From positions 62,001-126,000 of the forward strand of contig QPFY01000005.1 in assembly GCA_003665825.1 (NCBI GenBank): a stretch of DNA of 64,000 nt. The letters run 5' to 3'. This document shows, in pieces, positions 1-12,889 of this stretch (within the stretch, counting starts at the first letter, position 1; each line of letters starts with the position of its first letter). The notes under the pieces are model-generated. The model was not told where the DNA came from and did not search any database. It was given only the letters and a program-made list of their open reading frames with translations. Source of the stretch: Microbotryum silenes-acaulis (lineage: Eukaryota; Basidiomycota; Microbotryomycetes; Microbotryales; Microbotryaceae). The position numbers and the translations under genes were made by a program.

Positions 1-722
1 TCGACCAGCGTGGAGGTTTAACCACACCGTATCCCACCCGATCCGTGAGTACTTCCCTTATCACCACTTCACCCCTTGCTTGCTCGATCGTTGTCGTTCG
101 GGTGGGACGGCCGTGACTTTCGGACTCGTGCTGACTCGCACCACCCCTCATGATCATCCTCACCTTCCACAGCCCCATGAAGGGCTTTCATCTTCGTTCC
201 TGAGGACATCATGTTCGACCACGCACTTTCGACCTACTGCTCCGGGACGGTGAGTCGGCTTGTCGTGCGACGTTGCTGCGTGCGGTCGCACGATCGGGAG
301 GCGGTCGCACAAGAGGAGGTCAACTTGACCTGGCGGCGCTCACCTTGCGACGTGGGCAATCCTGATGAACGGACACTACCATATGTTTGCTCATCTGCAC
401 TAGATTGATTTCGCCCCTCCTCCAAGCATGGACCTGTTCCGAGCTGGTGAGGAGGCTTGTTCGAAACGCAATCCGACTGTTGAACGGGGACCTGGACGTG
501 TTGGGGGAAGGTGGGTGCTCGACCTTGATTCAGCCTTCCGAGCGGCGGCGACTGACCCGTTTGCCACTCTCGGACTTGTGCTACAGACATGGGAGAGGGA
601 GTGATGGGTTGTGGGGCGTCTGTTGTGGATGTCAGGATTGGAGGGGGTTCATTGCCGGTGAAGCTCACAAGATGTCGAAGTATGGTGAGTCAGCTCGTGC
701 GACGTTCACCTCTCGCTCGTCG
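1..722. other. Left flank, no recognised gene
   Basis: Several overlapping open frames occur on both strands but none resembles a known family or has a clear exon pattern. A short phrase (gtgagtcggc... and gtgagtcagc..., each followed by a gcgacg motif) recurs near 250-285 and 685-712, so part of this stretch may itself be repetitive. If the transposon at 723 landed in the HNH gene now found at 8531, the missing 5' exons should lie here, but I could not find them in any frame. Confidence 0.4.
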
Positions 723-747
723 CATCAGCAAAATGGCCAAACGCGCG
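723..747 (+). repeat. Left terminal inverted repeat of the Plavaka element
   Basis: CATCAGCAAAATGGCCA followed by AACGCGCG. It pairs with 8501-8530 in inverted orientation. The right copy has an extra AAAAT after the first AAAAT and lacks two A residues before the CGCGCG run. Confidence 0.7.
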
Positions 748-1035
748 TAAGCGCGCGAAACCTCGTAAAGCAGTCGTTAAGCGGCCTAGAGCTGCTCTTA
801 AGCGCCCTTAACCACTCGTTAAGCCGCGCGCGCGTTAAGTGTCGCTTAAGTGTACCCTAGATAAGGGACTCTTACGGCGCACTTACGGCGCGCTTACGGC
901 GCGCATACGGCGCGCTTGCGGCGCGCTTAAGACTCCTCGCGCGCTTTGTTTGCATACGCAAAGCGGTCCGTAAGCCCTCTTATGCGGCGTAAAGCGGTCC
1001 TAAAGCGACTTTATCCGAACCACAGACTGTGTTTT
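742..1035. repeat. Left subterminal repeat array (TTAAGCG/TTACGGCGCG motifs)
   Basis: Roughly fifteen degenerate copies of a 7-10 bp motif are packed here: TTAAGCGGCC, TTAAGCGCCC, TTAAGCCGCG, TTAAGTGTC, then a run of TTACGGCGCG/ATACGGCGCG/TTGCGGCGCG, and TAAAGCGGTCC forms. CACTA-type transposons carry such arrays as binding sites for their own regulatory protein. That role here is inference; the array is directly visible. Confidence 0.65.
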
Positions 1036-1116
1036 AAGCGGCTGTTTAGGCAGTCTTATCTTCGCAGCCCCTGATCTGTTGTCATTATAAACCTATGTTA
1101 CACTCATATACTACAG

Positions 1117-3273
1117 TCAAGTGAAGAGAGACTCTTCAAAGTCGCAAGCCCGTTGGGCTGTGATCCTCATCTCGTCACTGGTTCCCCGCCTAGAAACCCC
1201 GGGCCCTCGATACTCCTCGAGGAGTGCTACTTCCACGCTGTTCTGTACTCGATTGGTGACTCGTACCTGCATAGCTTCTGAGTAAAAAGGCCCAGAGCCT
1301 TCTCTACGACGCCTACGCAGTATGGCCATGACGGGACCCTGATAGTGAGTGGCCGAGAACTCGTGCCAGAGCGCTACGGTTTGCTTCGCCACATTCGCAT
1401 TTCTGCCAGCGTCGGACGATTCGGGGAGCGATGGGGGCGGCGTAAGGACCTGCATGGCATACCGAACCTGATCCGTCATAGCAAGAATGTAACGATATGA
1501 TTGGTAGTTTGAAATGGACATTGCTGAACAGTTGAGGAACTTACGCCGGCATATGCATGAGTCAAAAGAGCGAATGCAAGCTCGCGATGATCATTGTCGT
1601 TCGGGTCGAGACCTTCCTTTGGCCATTGGAAAGCAGCAGATTTTTCTTTCCTTATGCCGGCGACGATCTGAACAAAGATCTCGTATAGAAGGTCGTTCTG
1701 AAAATCATCCTCGGCCTCGAAGGAGCAATCGTTCATGTCGACCCCACCCTGAGGGAGAAAGATGTTGTAAGCAGCTTGGTGCCAAAACATATGGCCACAA
1801 TGCTGAATCACACTCGAAGGAGCTGGTAGCGGGGCTTTGGAAAGGCTTACCGTTCCCGCACCGCAACATAACTCTTTGGCCGCCCATTTAGTAGGTTGGA
1901 GATGGAGTACGGCCTTGGCGGTCGATGCCTCACGTTGCCTGTCCGGGTCCAGTTTGTATGCTTTGTAGGTGTATTTCAGCGCCGTCCTTTTGATCAAATT
2001 CAAGACTCCCAGATTCTTCGAAACGATCTGCTTGAAGGAAACACAGGTGTTGTCAGCGCTGGCAAGGTATCACCGTAGGCGGGGAAGAATGCCGCACAAG
2101 GTCGGCGATCTTCGATGACCACTCGATAGGCCTCTCAGCGTTTTCGTTGTAGACCTCCGCTACGAGCTGAGACTGGGCGTAAAGCGATCTCTTTGTTCGC
2201 CACAGGCCTTGGCCGTCGAGAATATTCTGCATGAAAATAGTTTGAAACCAGGCGCCAGCGACCATCTTCTGCTCTAGAGTCAAGTCGGATGCTTGTCGGC
2301 GGTTGGGCTTTGAATCCAACGTCTCTTGATCTATTGGCTTGCGGTTGTGCGCCCCGTCGTAGGGGGCATTGTCATCGAGGTTCCCTTTGACCAGGGGCGA
2401 CGATCTCGCAAACGACGAAGACGAGCCTGGTGTACGACTGGCAACCCTACCTTGCGGTGGATTGCGTCTTAAAGCTTGTCCGGCGATTGAGGACTGTAGA
2501 GCCTGAGCCTTGGGCTGGGGCGTCTGCAAGTGTTGATACGACCCATTGAATGCCTGCACGCAAGTACCGAAACCTGCTTGAATGCTACTCACTACGCCTG
2601 GAATGACGCTTTCGTCATCATCGTCCATGATGCTGGTCGCTACCTTGTTGACAATGGCGACAGGTGCGGCCCCATCGGCGCCATCCACAACCGTGGGTCC
2701 GACTAAGTCTTCGCCCTCGTCCTGACCGTTGTCCGAAAAGTCACAGGGGTCCTCGGCTTGTCCACCCAACACAAGGTCCTTTATAGCAGGATCGATATAG
2801 GAGTCCTCGTCGCCGCTATCTTCGTCGCTGTATGGCTCAACAGAAGTCTGCTATGCACGGAAAAGCTGACGTGTGGTATCTGCATGAACGGTGTGAAGAG
2901 AAGAGGTGCGTGTCACCGCAAGCCTGGACGCGTGTGCAGGGGCTGCTGGGGGTGCACTGGAAACAAGGACGGGCGAGGCCTCAGTTCACCTACATTCAAG
3001 AAACGATACAGTAGAGTTAAGAGATCACACTTGCACATACTTCTCCTTCTGCTCCTTTGCGGCTTTGTGGCGTTGCCAAGCGTCTTGCTTCTTCGCTGCG
3101 TTGATTTGGCTCACACCGACAGCGACGTCGAGTCGCCGCCGCTTGTTGTCGGCCGCCTTTCGTTTTTGCTGGGCTTGCGCCCTCTCCCGTCGGTCCGCCG
3201 GCGTGTCGCGGTCCCGCATTGTAGCAAGGCGCACAGACGCGGTGGCACTCGCTCGAGAAGGTCGAGAAGACAT
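1117..3273 (-). CDS. Second gene of the Plavaka element, unknown protein
   Basis: I do not recognise this protein. Four exons fit on the minus strand: about 3273-3035 (start at the ATG reading MSSRPSRAS), 2847-2075, 2026-1545 and 1462-1117, joined at plausible GT-AG sites (donors gtatgt, gtgata, gtaagt). The product would be about 600 residues. It begins with a highly basic stretch rich in R, K, A and Q (possible nuclear localisation or DNA binding), then an acidic segment (SDEDSGDEDS), a Ser/Pro-rich linker, and a more ordered C-terminal half with motifs such as LTLEQKMVAGAWF and LIKRTALKYTYKAY. Its position inside the inverted repeats, opposite the transposase, suggests an accessory protein like TnpA of plant CACTA elements that binds the subterminal arrays; this is inference. 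It could instead be a captured host gene. Confidence 0.5.
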
Positions 3274-3651
3274 GTGAACAGATCGCTGGACAGGCACTGG
3301 GTGGAAGGGCTACGACCGAGACAAGACGAGAGGCGAGGAAGGGACGGTGAGTGAGTGAGGAGGAAGAGGGAGGGAGTCAAAAGGTGGTAAACAGAACGAG
3401 CGCGCGTGACACGTCGTATTTGTTGTTCAGTGTTTTTTTTAGGGCGCGGTTTAGCGTGCGCCAACATATGCAGTGGCCCCTATGCTGCCACGTCGCGCCG
3501 CAACGCGCTAGCTGCGCGGCGTAGTTTTGGACAACTTAGCGCATTTCGAGAAAATACGCCTGCATTCAGGCTGTGTTTACGCGCGTCCCTTGCCTTTCTC
3601 CAGCTTCAGTCCACTCTCGCTGACAGTAGACTCGTCGTACAGGCCTTCGGG
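3274..3651. promoter_or_regulatory. Divergent intergenic region of the Plavaka element
   Basis: About 380 bp separates the start codons of the two element genes, which point away from each other. A shared bidirectional promoter is the simplest reading. No clear TATA box stands out; there is a T8 tract near 3430. Confidence 0.4.
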
Positions 3652-6600
3652 ATGTCGCTTGAACATGAAGGCTCTCGTTCGCAAATGAGTCAATTCCGAT
3701 GCAACATTGCTGGTTGTCAGAGATCATTCCACCATGTGCGCAATCTCGAAGCACATTTGCACGTTTGCGAAAGGCCCCGACCGCTCGACCGCGTACTACC
3801 CACGTCATCGGCTGCTGAACGAAGTCACCTCCAAGTTCTTAGACAACAGCGCTCTCGCCAAGAGTTCTTTCGCCGACGCCGCAGACGACAGAAGAACCTC
3901 AGAAACGGTTGGCCCGACTGCGACGTCGATGGCTTCAACTCGAGCGGTAGCGACTACGATGACGACTCCTCGAGCGACAGTTCATCAGACTCTGAGTATG
4001 ATCATACCCTCGATGACCAGCCCGAGTGGGACGCTCGCCAAAAGAGAAAGTTTCGAGTAGAACAACCTCCGCTCGCAGGCTGGGCTCGCCGAGCCGACGG
4101 ACAACTTTGTGACGAACACACTCCGCCTCCAACGGTTCCGCATGCCCATTTGTTCGACCCGAACAACGTCTTTTATCCGTTCCAGGACGAAAAGGATTAT
4201 CAGTATGCACTGTTGACTCGCTCAATGTCTGAGTCTCTATTCAATGCGATGGTCACTTTCAACAACACGTTTCTTCAGGTATGTTCGGCCGAAGTTGTGG
4301 ACGCTGGAACGGGGTCATATCCGCCATCTAAGTCCCGAGATATCACTCCGCAGGCGGACCATGCCTTCAGCAACAGGCTTCAACTCAGATCTACAATCGA
4401 AAAAATACCCTATGGTGAGCTTTGTACAAGTGTTTTGAGCTCTCCAATCTTCCACCTAACTCTAAATCGTGCTCCTCCATTACTTAGCTCATCACACTGA
4501 ACGGCGCGAAGAAAAAATCATCGTAACTGCGGAGGACTTAGGGTGGTCGAATAGTGATGCTGAACTTCCATTTTTGCAGCTGGTAAGCGCTGCCAGTCCA
4601 GGACAGGGACACGAGCAGGTTCGAGCCGATTAACCTCGACACCTCTATTCACAGGAACATACGTTCCGATGTCAGGACGCGCATCATGTGCTCCAATCCC
4701 GTATTCTGCGGTCACCAGCATCTGCGGCCCATGAAGGTGTTCGAGGTCAAATCAAACGGTCAGGAGCAACGGGTATATGGGGCGCCCCATACCGCAGACA
4801 AAGCGTGGGAGATGCAAGTAAGCGCGGGATGGATGTTGAAATCGCCCGGCGCAAAGTCCATCAAGAGAACTGACTAGTAGCCGCCCGCAGGACACTCTCG
4901 ACGACCCGACCAATGTGGCCGTTCGCATTGACACCAGCGCGGATTCAACTGTCTTGTCGATCGGAACTGGGACTGCCTCGGCCCATCCTGTGTATATGTC
5001 TCTAGGGGTCAACGCCGGATTCCTCAAACGTGAAAACCATGGCGGTTTGGTCGTTATAGCTTTCCTTCCTAAAGTGGAAAGTGAGTATCGCCCCGGGCTT
5101 CTATTTTGCCAACGGTGGGCTGGCTGTTGCTAATGCTGTGGCATCCGCATCCCACTCAAATCCAAGGGGCGGACAAAGGCAATGACGAGATGTTCCGTAT
5201 ATACAAACGCAGGGTGCTCCATCGAGCTCTAGAGTAAGCTGTCTCGGCTCGGTCGACGTAGCGGAGAGCTCTGATAGAATAGCTCGAATCCTACAGGATA
5301 TTGTGGGCTCCGATCAGACACCTTCTTTCAGGCCGACACCTCTTCCAATTTGCGGATGGCCACTATCGATACATCAGGGTGTACTTTGGACCGGTATCTG
5401 TTGACTATCTGGAGGCGTGTTGGCTTACATTCCTTGTTCAGGGCTACGTTCCTTAGTAGGTGGACGACAGCTAGCGTTTGATCGCCTGCAGAGTTGACTT
5501 ACATGGGCTCACTCTGTTTGCGCTGCTAGCTGTGTACAAGAGCCACTCAAGCTTCAAGAAGGCCCTGCCGCCCCTCGTACAAGTGCCGATGCCTACAAAG
5601 TCAGAAGGGCAGCAAGCCAACTCAAGACAATCACAGCGCAGACAAAGGCGGCCAAAGAAGAAGGCTATCACCTTGGCAGGGTAAATTTTGCAGGATTTCC
5701 CCCTCAGCTCCTGTTCACTGAATCAGTCCCTTCCTGAGGCTCAGACCGTCTGGGATTATTTAGGGGTCAATGGGCATGAGCTCATGGTGGCTGATCCTCT
5801 CCACCAGCTGATCAAAGGTCAGTGTTGCTAGCTATAGACGGCTTCTCCTTTTCATTGATCCTTTCTTTCTCTCCTCGTCCTCTCTCATCAGGCATGGTGA
5901 AAGACATCACTATTGACGACTTGTTCATTGAGACATGCGCACAAATCGCCGCTGATGCTCATCCCAGGAGAAACAAGCAAAAACTCGACGAACTAATTGG
6001 CAGAATCGAGCTGAAGTAAGTTTGATTGAATCAATCAAGAACAAGCATGCGATCTGAGATGTCGAATATTGTACAACAGTATGCGTTTGATGCCCCTTCA
6101 TTCACAACTGCGTCGCTTCAAGGACGGGTTTCAGCATTCCAACTGGACCGGTAAACATACGCGCGACTTGATGAAAGTGAGTGAATTATTTCAACTTCAT
6201 GCGTTTTTAATAGTAGCGTCGATCCTGATATCTTCTGCCGGGATCACGCAGATTTTTCCTGCCGGTGTGTGGGGTAAGTCGCGCCTCCAAAATACTACAT
6301 CTTCGGACCGCAATGCTTGTGCTGACTGATTCATTCACATGCTTCTAAGCAGATGTTCAGATCATCGGAAACGACTACGAATCACGAACCCTCGTCGACG
6401 AAAACGCTCAAATTACGACACTGCTTTCCGTGCTAATTATGTACGCCACGTCCCTAGAGGCCACGGCCGATGACGTAGACGATATGGATTTTGCATACGA
6501 TGCTTACATGTTTGTGAGTCAATGCCCTCTGAACGAATTTTTGCATGCTTCAACTTACGTGACTTTCCGTGCCTTCGGATTTCAGCTTGCGAGAAACACG

Positions 6601-8120
6601 TATGATCGATTTCGGATTGTCGACGGACAGTCGAAAAATTGGGGTTCAATTGGCCCCGCCTTCACTCCGTATCGCACTACGCGGAATGGACCAAGAAGTG
6701 GGGCGTTCCTGTACACTCCGATACAAACACATCGGAGGTCAGTCTCTGATTTGATAGAATTCTTGAGCGAACGTTACACTGACCTACTGTATCGACCCAA
6801 GCGTGCCCATATTGACTCGGTCAAGGTCGCGTATAGAGCCAGCAACAAGTGCAACACCGCTTCGCAACTCATCAACTACTCAAGACGAGCCGATAAAATC
6901 AGATCTTTGGAGAATGTGATAGATCTTGACAAGCTTGTGAGATCTACTGGAGATCGAATCATATTACCCATACCTGATCCAGTTCCACATGAGTTCCACC
7001 TTTCTGCGCGACCTTGTGAGTTTCCGGCCTGTAACTGCAAGTCTTGCCTAGCCCTTGGCTGACTTTGAACCCATCTGCCATCCCATTCAGCCGGCAACAA
7101 TCGATGCATGATCACGATGAACGAACTCCAGGTCTCTCTCCAACAGCCTCGCCTTCTTCAGCTCGTGCGGTCCACTGTCCACTTCTCTTCTTTGAGTGTT
7201 CAACAGGCGTCAAACTGACGTATGTGGCACCTGGCCTTGTAGACAACATGCTACCTCCTCGAATTTGGACACTCAAGTGAAGAGGTCGAATCCTTGGACG
7301 ATGAGAAAGCAAAGTGGTATCACAGCTTCAAAGTCTCCAACCGCATATATCAGAACACATCGGAACAGACGAGGGATGACGCAGGTGAGCTGGTACTAGG
7401 AGAACGCTGCACTGGTCTCCTCAGCATACTGATTTGTCTCATGTACGCTCAGATATCATCAAACACGTCATACGAGCAACCTTTCGTTACAAGCACGGCA
7501 ATCAGGATGGATACTGTACTTGCTTTGACTGTGTCTTTGTGCACAACTTGAACTACGGTCCAATCGGCAAATACCACAACCATGCGACTTTCAAGGACAG
7601 AGCCTGGCACTTCGTCCTCCGTTTCACGATCTTCCGCTTGAGAGGTATTTTTACCTTGGACATAGGTGGCACTTGCCACGAGCTTTGCATTGGAGATGAA
7701 TTTGAGTGGGTGAGTACTACTACCGTGCGGTGATCATGGTCGCTAAGTTCGAACACCATTACGAATCTGTCCTAATCCCCGCCTTTGCAGTGCCCAAACA
7801 GTGAACAAAATCTGGCAATCCTACAGCCGGTGCTGAAAAAGCGATTGAAAAGTGATGGGCAGTGTGTGCAACAAATCTTCCGTGTTCAGGACGTATTGCG
7901 CCCCGCATTTGTTCAGCCGTTGTTAGGCCATGCGGAATTGGCACCCGACCTGGATTTTCGGAATGTGATGGATCAATGGAATGGGGAGTTTGTGGTGAAT
8001 CTCGCCCAGGATCAACATGTTTTTCGTCACCTTGGGCGTCATTTCACCATAAACCTATTACGTGAAGCATTGCAGGGCACATTGCGGCCTGCTCGACAGC
8101 CTCCAGTGGCGGACTCATAG
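3652..8120 (+). CDS. Plavaka-type transposase
   Basis: Predicted DDE-type transposase of the basidiomycete Plavaka group, split by about ten short introns. Exon 1 (3652-about 4415) opens with a C2HC zinc finger (CNIAGCQRSF...HLHVC) and an acidic Ser/Asp region, then NNVFYPFQDEKDY, the usual Plavaka N-terminal signature. Later exons give NPVF...RVYGAPHTADKAWEMQ (near 4655-4818), DTSADSTVLSIGTGTASAHP and PVYMSLGVNAG (4891-5080), QFADGHYRYIRVYFG (near 5355), HELMVADPLHQLIKG (near 5775), HSNWTGKHTRDLMK (near 6135), and HIDSVKVAYRASNKCN (near 6810), all matching known Plavaka blocks in order. The C-terminal exon ends at 8118-8120. No obvious lethal mutation is visible, but the joins around 4545-4655 and 5440-5530 do not resolve cleanly by eye, so intactness is not proven. 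Confidence 0.8.
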
Positions 8121-8334
8121 ATTTTGCTGGAAAGTTATTTTTGTAGAAATTACGGTGTTATATGGACCAACTACTTCCTGAATATATGCTCCTTAGCCTC
8201 ATTGAATAAAATCAAGTGAAGCGTCTTTTGATGGGATTTTAGCACAGAAGCTTCTTGGGGTCAAGAAAGCAATCCGCCCGCTCGTGTGCAAGTACAGGCT
8301 TCGCAGTTACGTATGCGAAGTGTAAGCGAGGTCA

Positions 8335-8510
8335 AACGTTAAGCGCGCGTTAAGCGATCCTTAAGCAGGGCGAGTCATCGCAGCGCTGGCTATGCGCGGA
8401 TTATGAGATGCGCCCAATTCAGCCGCGCGCGTATGCGTCCTTATGCACATCTTATGCACCGTTAAGCGCGCGTAATCTCGGGCGAATCCTTAAGCGGGTT
8501 CGCGCGCGTG
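8335..8510. repeat. Right subterminal repeat array of the Plavaka element
   Basis: Several copies of GTTAAGCGCGC, CTTAAGCGGG, CTTAAGCAGGG and CTTATGCAC-like motifs cluster just inside the right inverted repeat, mirroring the array at the left end. Confidence 0.65.
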
Positions 8511-8530
8511 GCCATTTTATTTTGCTGATG
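8501..8530 (-). repeat. Right terminal inverted repeat of the Plavaka element
   Basis: Reverse complement begins CATCAGCAAAATAAAATGGC and continues into CACGCGCGCG, pairing with 723-747. The last three bases (ATG, 8528-8530) run in frame into the HNH gene fragment that follows. Confidence 0.7.
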
Positions 8531-9364
8531 GAGAGTTGCGTCGCTGCGCACATTATACCCGTGTCGCGTTCGGATGTGAGTTTTTATGGGTCCGTCTTAT
8601 CGATCAGATGTGCATTTGTGTATCAGCCCTCGGTACTGAACATGCGCTGGCGGCGGTGCAGATTTGGGATGACCTCGGTGTGCGGTGGCCGTACTTTGCG
8701 ACATGCGGGCTCTTGCTTTCCAGACGCCTGCATAAGTCGTTCGACCGCTACGAATGGACTCTCTATCCCTTGGGGGTCAGTTCTCCTGGTTCCATCTTGG
8801 TTTGCGCCTCTTCTCTCCTTCCATCGGATCTTAGACTGACTCGCTTCCGACATCGCAGGACGGCAACTTTGTGGTCCACTACTTCCACCCGAGTAGCGAC
8901 TGCGACGTAGCGTACCACGGCAAAGTCATCTCCCGCTCTCATTTCCGCGGTTTCAAAGGGAAGCTACCTGGCGAAGCTTATGTCCGCTGGCATTACCGCC
9001 AGTGTGTCTTGATGAACTTGCGAGGCATCGCCGTGAGAGAGGTGTACGTGTGGACTACGGCCCTAGTCTTTTATCCACCCTGCCTTGTCTTCGGGAAGCT
9101 AACAGCTTTTTACTACGTGCCTTGTGAAAGAATTGTCGTCAGAACGACAACCTTACCGAGCGGGACCGGCATTATATGATGACGTGGAAACATAGATCGA
9201 CCAGAGCAAAGTCGCTGGCGCTTCGTGGCTGCCCTGCTCCAACAAGTCTACACTCCCAGTCTTGCGCTCGTGCTCAATCCCTTAAGTCGGAAGTCATTCC
9301 TTCAATCTTCCGACAGCCCTCATCCATCGCCGGCCCGAACCGCTCTCCCCACTGCGCAACATAA
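8531..9364 (+). pseudogene. HNH nuclease-family protein, 5'-truncated
   Basis: The reading frame starts directly at the transposon end with ESCVAAHIIPVSRSD, the C-x-AHI-I-P part of a fungal HNH-nuclease motif. Three introns fit: 8577 to about 8628 (gtgagt...tatcag), about 8776-8860 (gtcagt...cgcag) and about 9034-9138 (gtgaga...gtcag). The exons read EHALAAVQIWDDLGVRWPYF, LSRRLHKSFDRYEWTLYPLG, FVVHYFHPSSD, FRGFKGKLPGEAYVRWHYRQ and NDNLTERDRHYM, ending at 9364. These match the C-terminal part of HNH proteins that are numerous in basidiomycetes. The N-terminal exons, including the upstream part of the nuclease fold, are missing. The gene was probably broken by the insertion, so I call it a pseudogene; the family assignment is from memory of the motif pattern. 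Confidence 0.6.
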
Positions 9365-9647
9365 ATTTTGCATGTGATCTACCTGTCTACCCCTGCCGCC
9401 ACTTCAGTCGCACTCTCGAATCTTCCATTCACTTGTCGGACCCTACTTTTCGCATGTTCCTTTGCAGCATCTGTACTCACCAACCCGTCCGTTACGCAGC
9501 TCGCGGCTGGCGTTTTTGTTTTGTTGCGAGCCCCTGTCTTTTTCAATTAAAAGCCTTGACGGGGAAAGCAACCTCTCACGCTTGAAATGCAGCTACGACA
9601 CGGGTAAAGTACGAACTGGGTCTGGAGCTTAGAACGATTTAGCGCCG
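9365..9647. other. Convergent intergenic region
   Basis: Lies between the 3' ends of the HNH fragment (+) and the Cdc7 gene (-). No further gene is seen. Confidence 0.5.
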
Positions 9648-12198
<2,551 letters not shown>

Positions 12199-12889
12199 CG
12201 AAAGACGTATCAACGAAGGTTAAAAATTTGCTGTGAAAGTCCGCCAGAGTGAAGGGGTATTGGCTGGCGAGCGCCGAGGGCGTGTCGAAGCGCGTGGACG
12301 ACGCGTCGGTGAGTGCACGGTTCAACGTTCAACGACGCGATGACGTCAAGTCGGGCAAGAACACTGGTCCTGATCGACCACAGACGGGAGGTGAAGTACT
12401 ATCGGAAGTTGGTGAGCGATGTGAATGCTAGCAGTGTTGTGCAGCGCGTCGGCCGAGTGCTGTGAGTGGTGCCGTCGAGAGAAAGTGGATCGCGGTCGCG
12501 CGGCACCTCGTCTCGTGTGGTGAGGTCCCCCACGCCGTCCAATCACGTGACTATCTTCGATCCCGCCGCAGTCCCGAGGAAAGCGGCCCGTCGGCGGTCA
12601 CCGGATCCGATTCGAGCCCGAATCCGTCGGCGTGCGTTTGACGCTCTCCGTGCTCCGTGCGCCAAAGAAAAAAAATGCCGACTTCAGTCGACGCGTCAGC
12701 ACATGCTCCGCTCCCTGTCTGCGGGTCGAGCACAAGTGGGGACACGAGTCACCGAACGGCTCAACGCGTAAGCTGTTCTTTGTCCATCGATCAACGGTCC
12801 TGAGTCACCGGCCTTCTCTCTCCCTGTACACGGCCATCCTCGCTCCGTGCTCGGTGCTTTCGAGATCAGCCACAGGGTCACCTTTCCGA
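12199..12889. promoter_or_regulatory. Divergent promoter region, Cdc7 and kinase-like gene A
   Basis: About 690 bp between two outward-facing start codons. No additional conserved coding sequence is seen; both promoters should lie here. Confidence 0.4.

Larger units (their letters stand above)
723..8530. mobile_element. Plavaka-group (CACTA-like) DNA transposon
   Basis: The two ends carry an imperfect terminal inverted repeat. The left end begins CATCAGCAAAATGGCCA; the right end, read inward on the minus strand, begins CATCAGCAAAATAAAATGGC, with a 5-bp insertion (AAAAT) as the main difference, followed by CGCGCG-rich sequence on both sides. Just inside lie arrays of degenerate TTAAGCG-like motifs, as expected of CACTA-type elements. 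The interior holds a transposase on the plus strand (3652-8120) and a second gene on the minus strand (3273-1117), divergent from a shared ~380 bp region. No convincing target-site duplication is visible (tcg on the left, gag on the right). Element limits come from the inverted repeats; the family from the transposase. Confidence 0.75.

Noticed and set aside
1..722. Overlapping 60-160 codon frames as possible 5' exons of the HNH gene
   Set aside because: None contains the expected upstream nuclease motif and no splice pattern connects them to 8531.
723..8530. Reading the element as KDZ rather than Plavaka
   Set aside because: The PVYMSLG, ADPLHQLIKG, WTGKHTRDLMK and VAYRASNK blocks are Plavaka-type; KDZ blocks (CPACFG, SYDIACNF) are absent here and occur only at 58150-60330.
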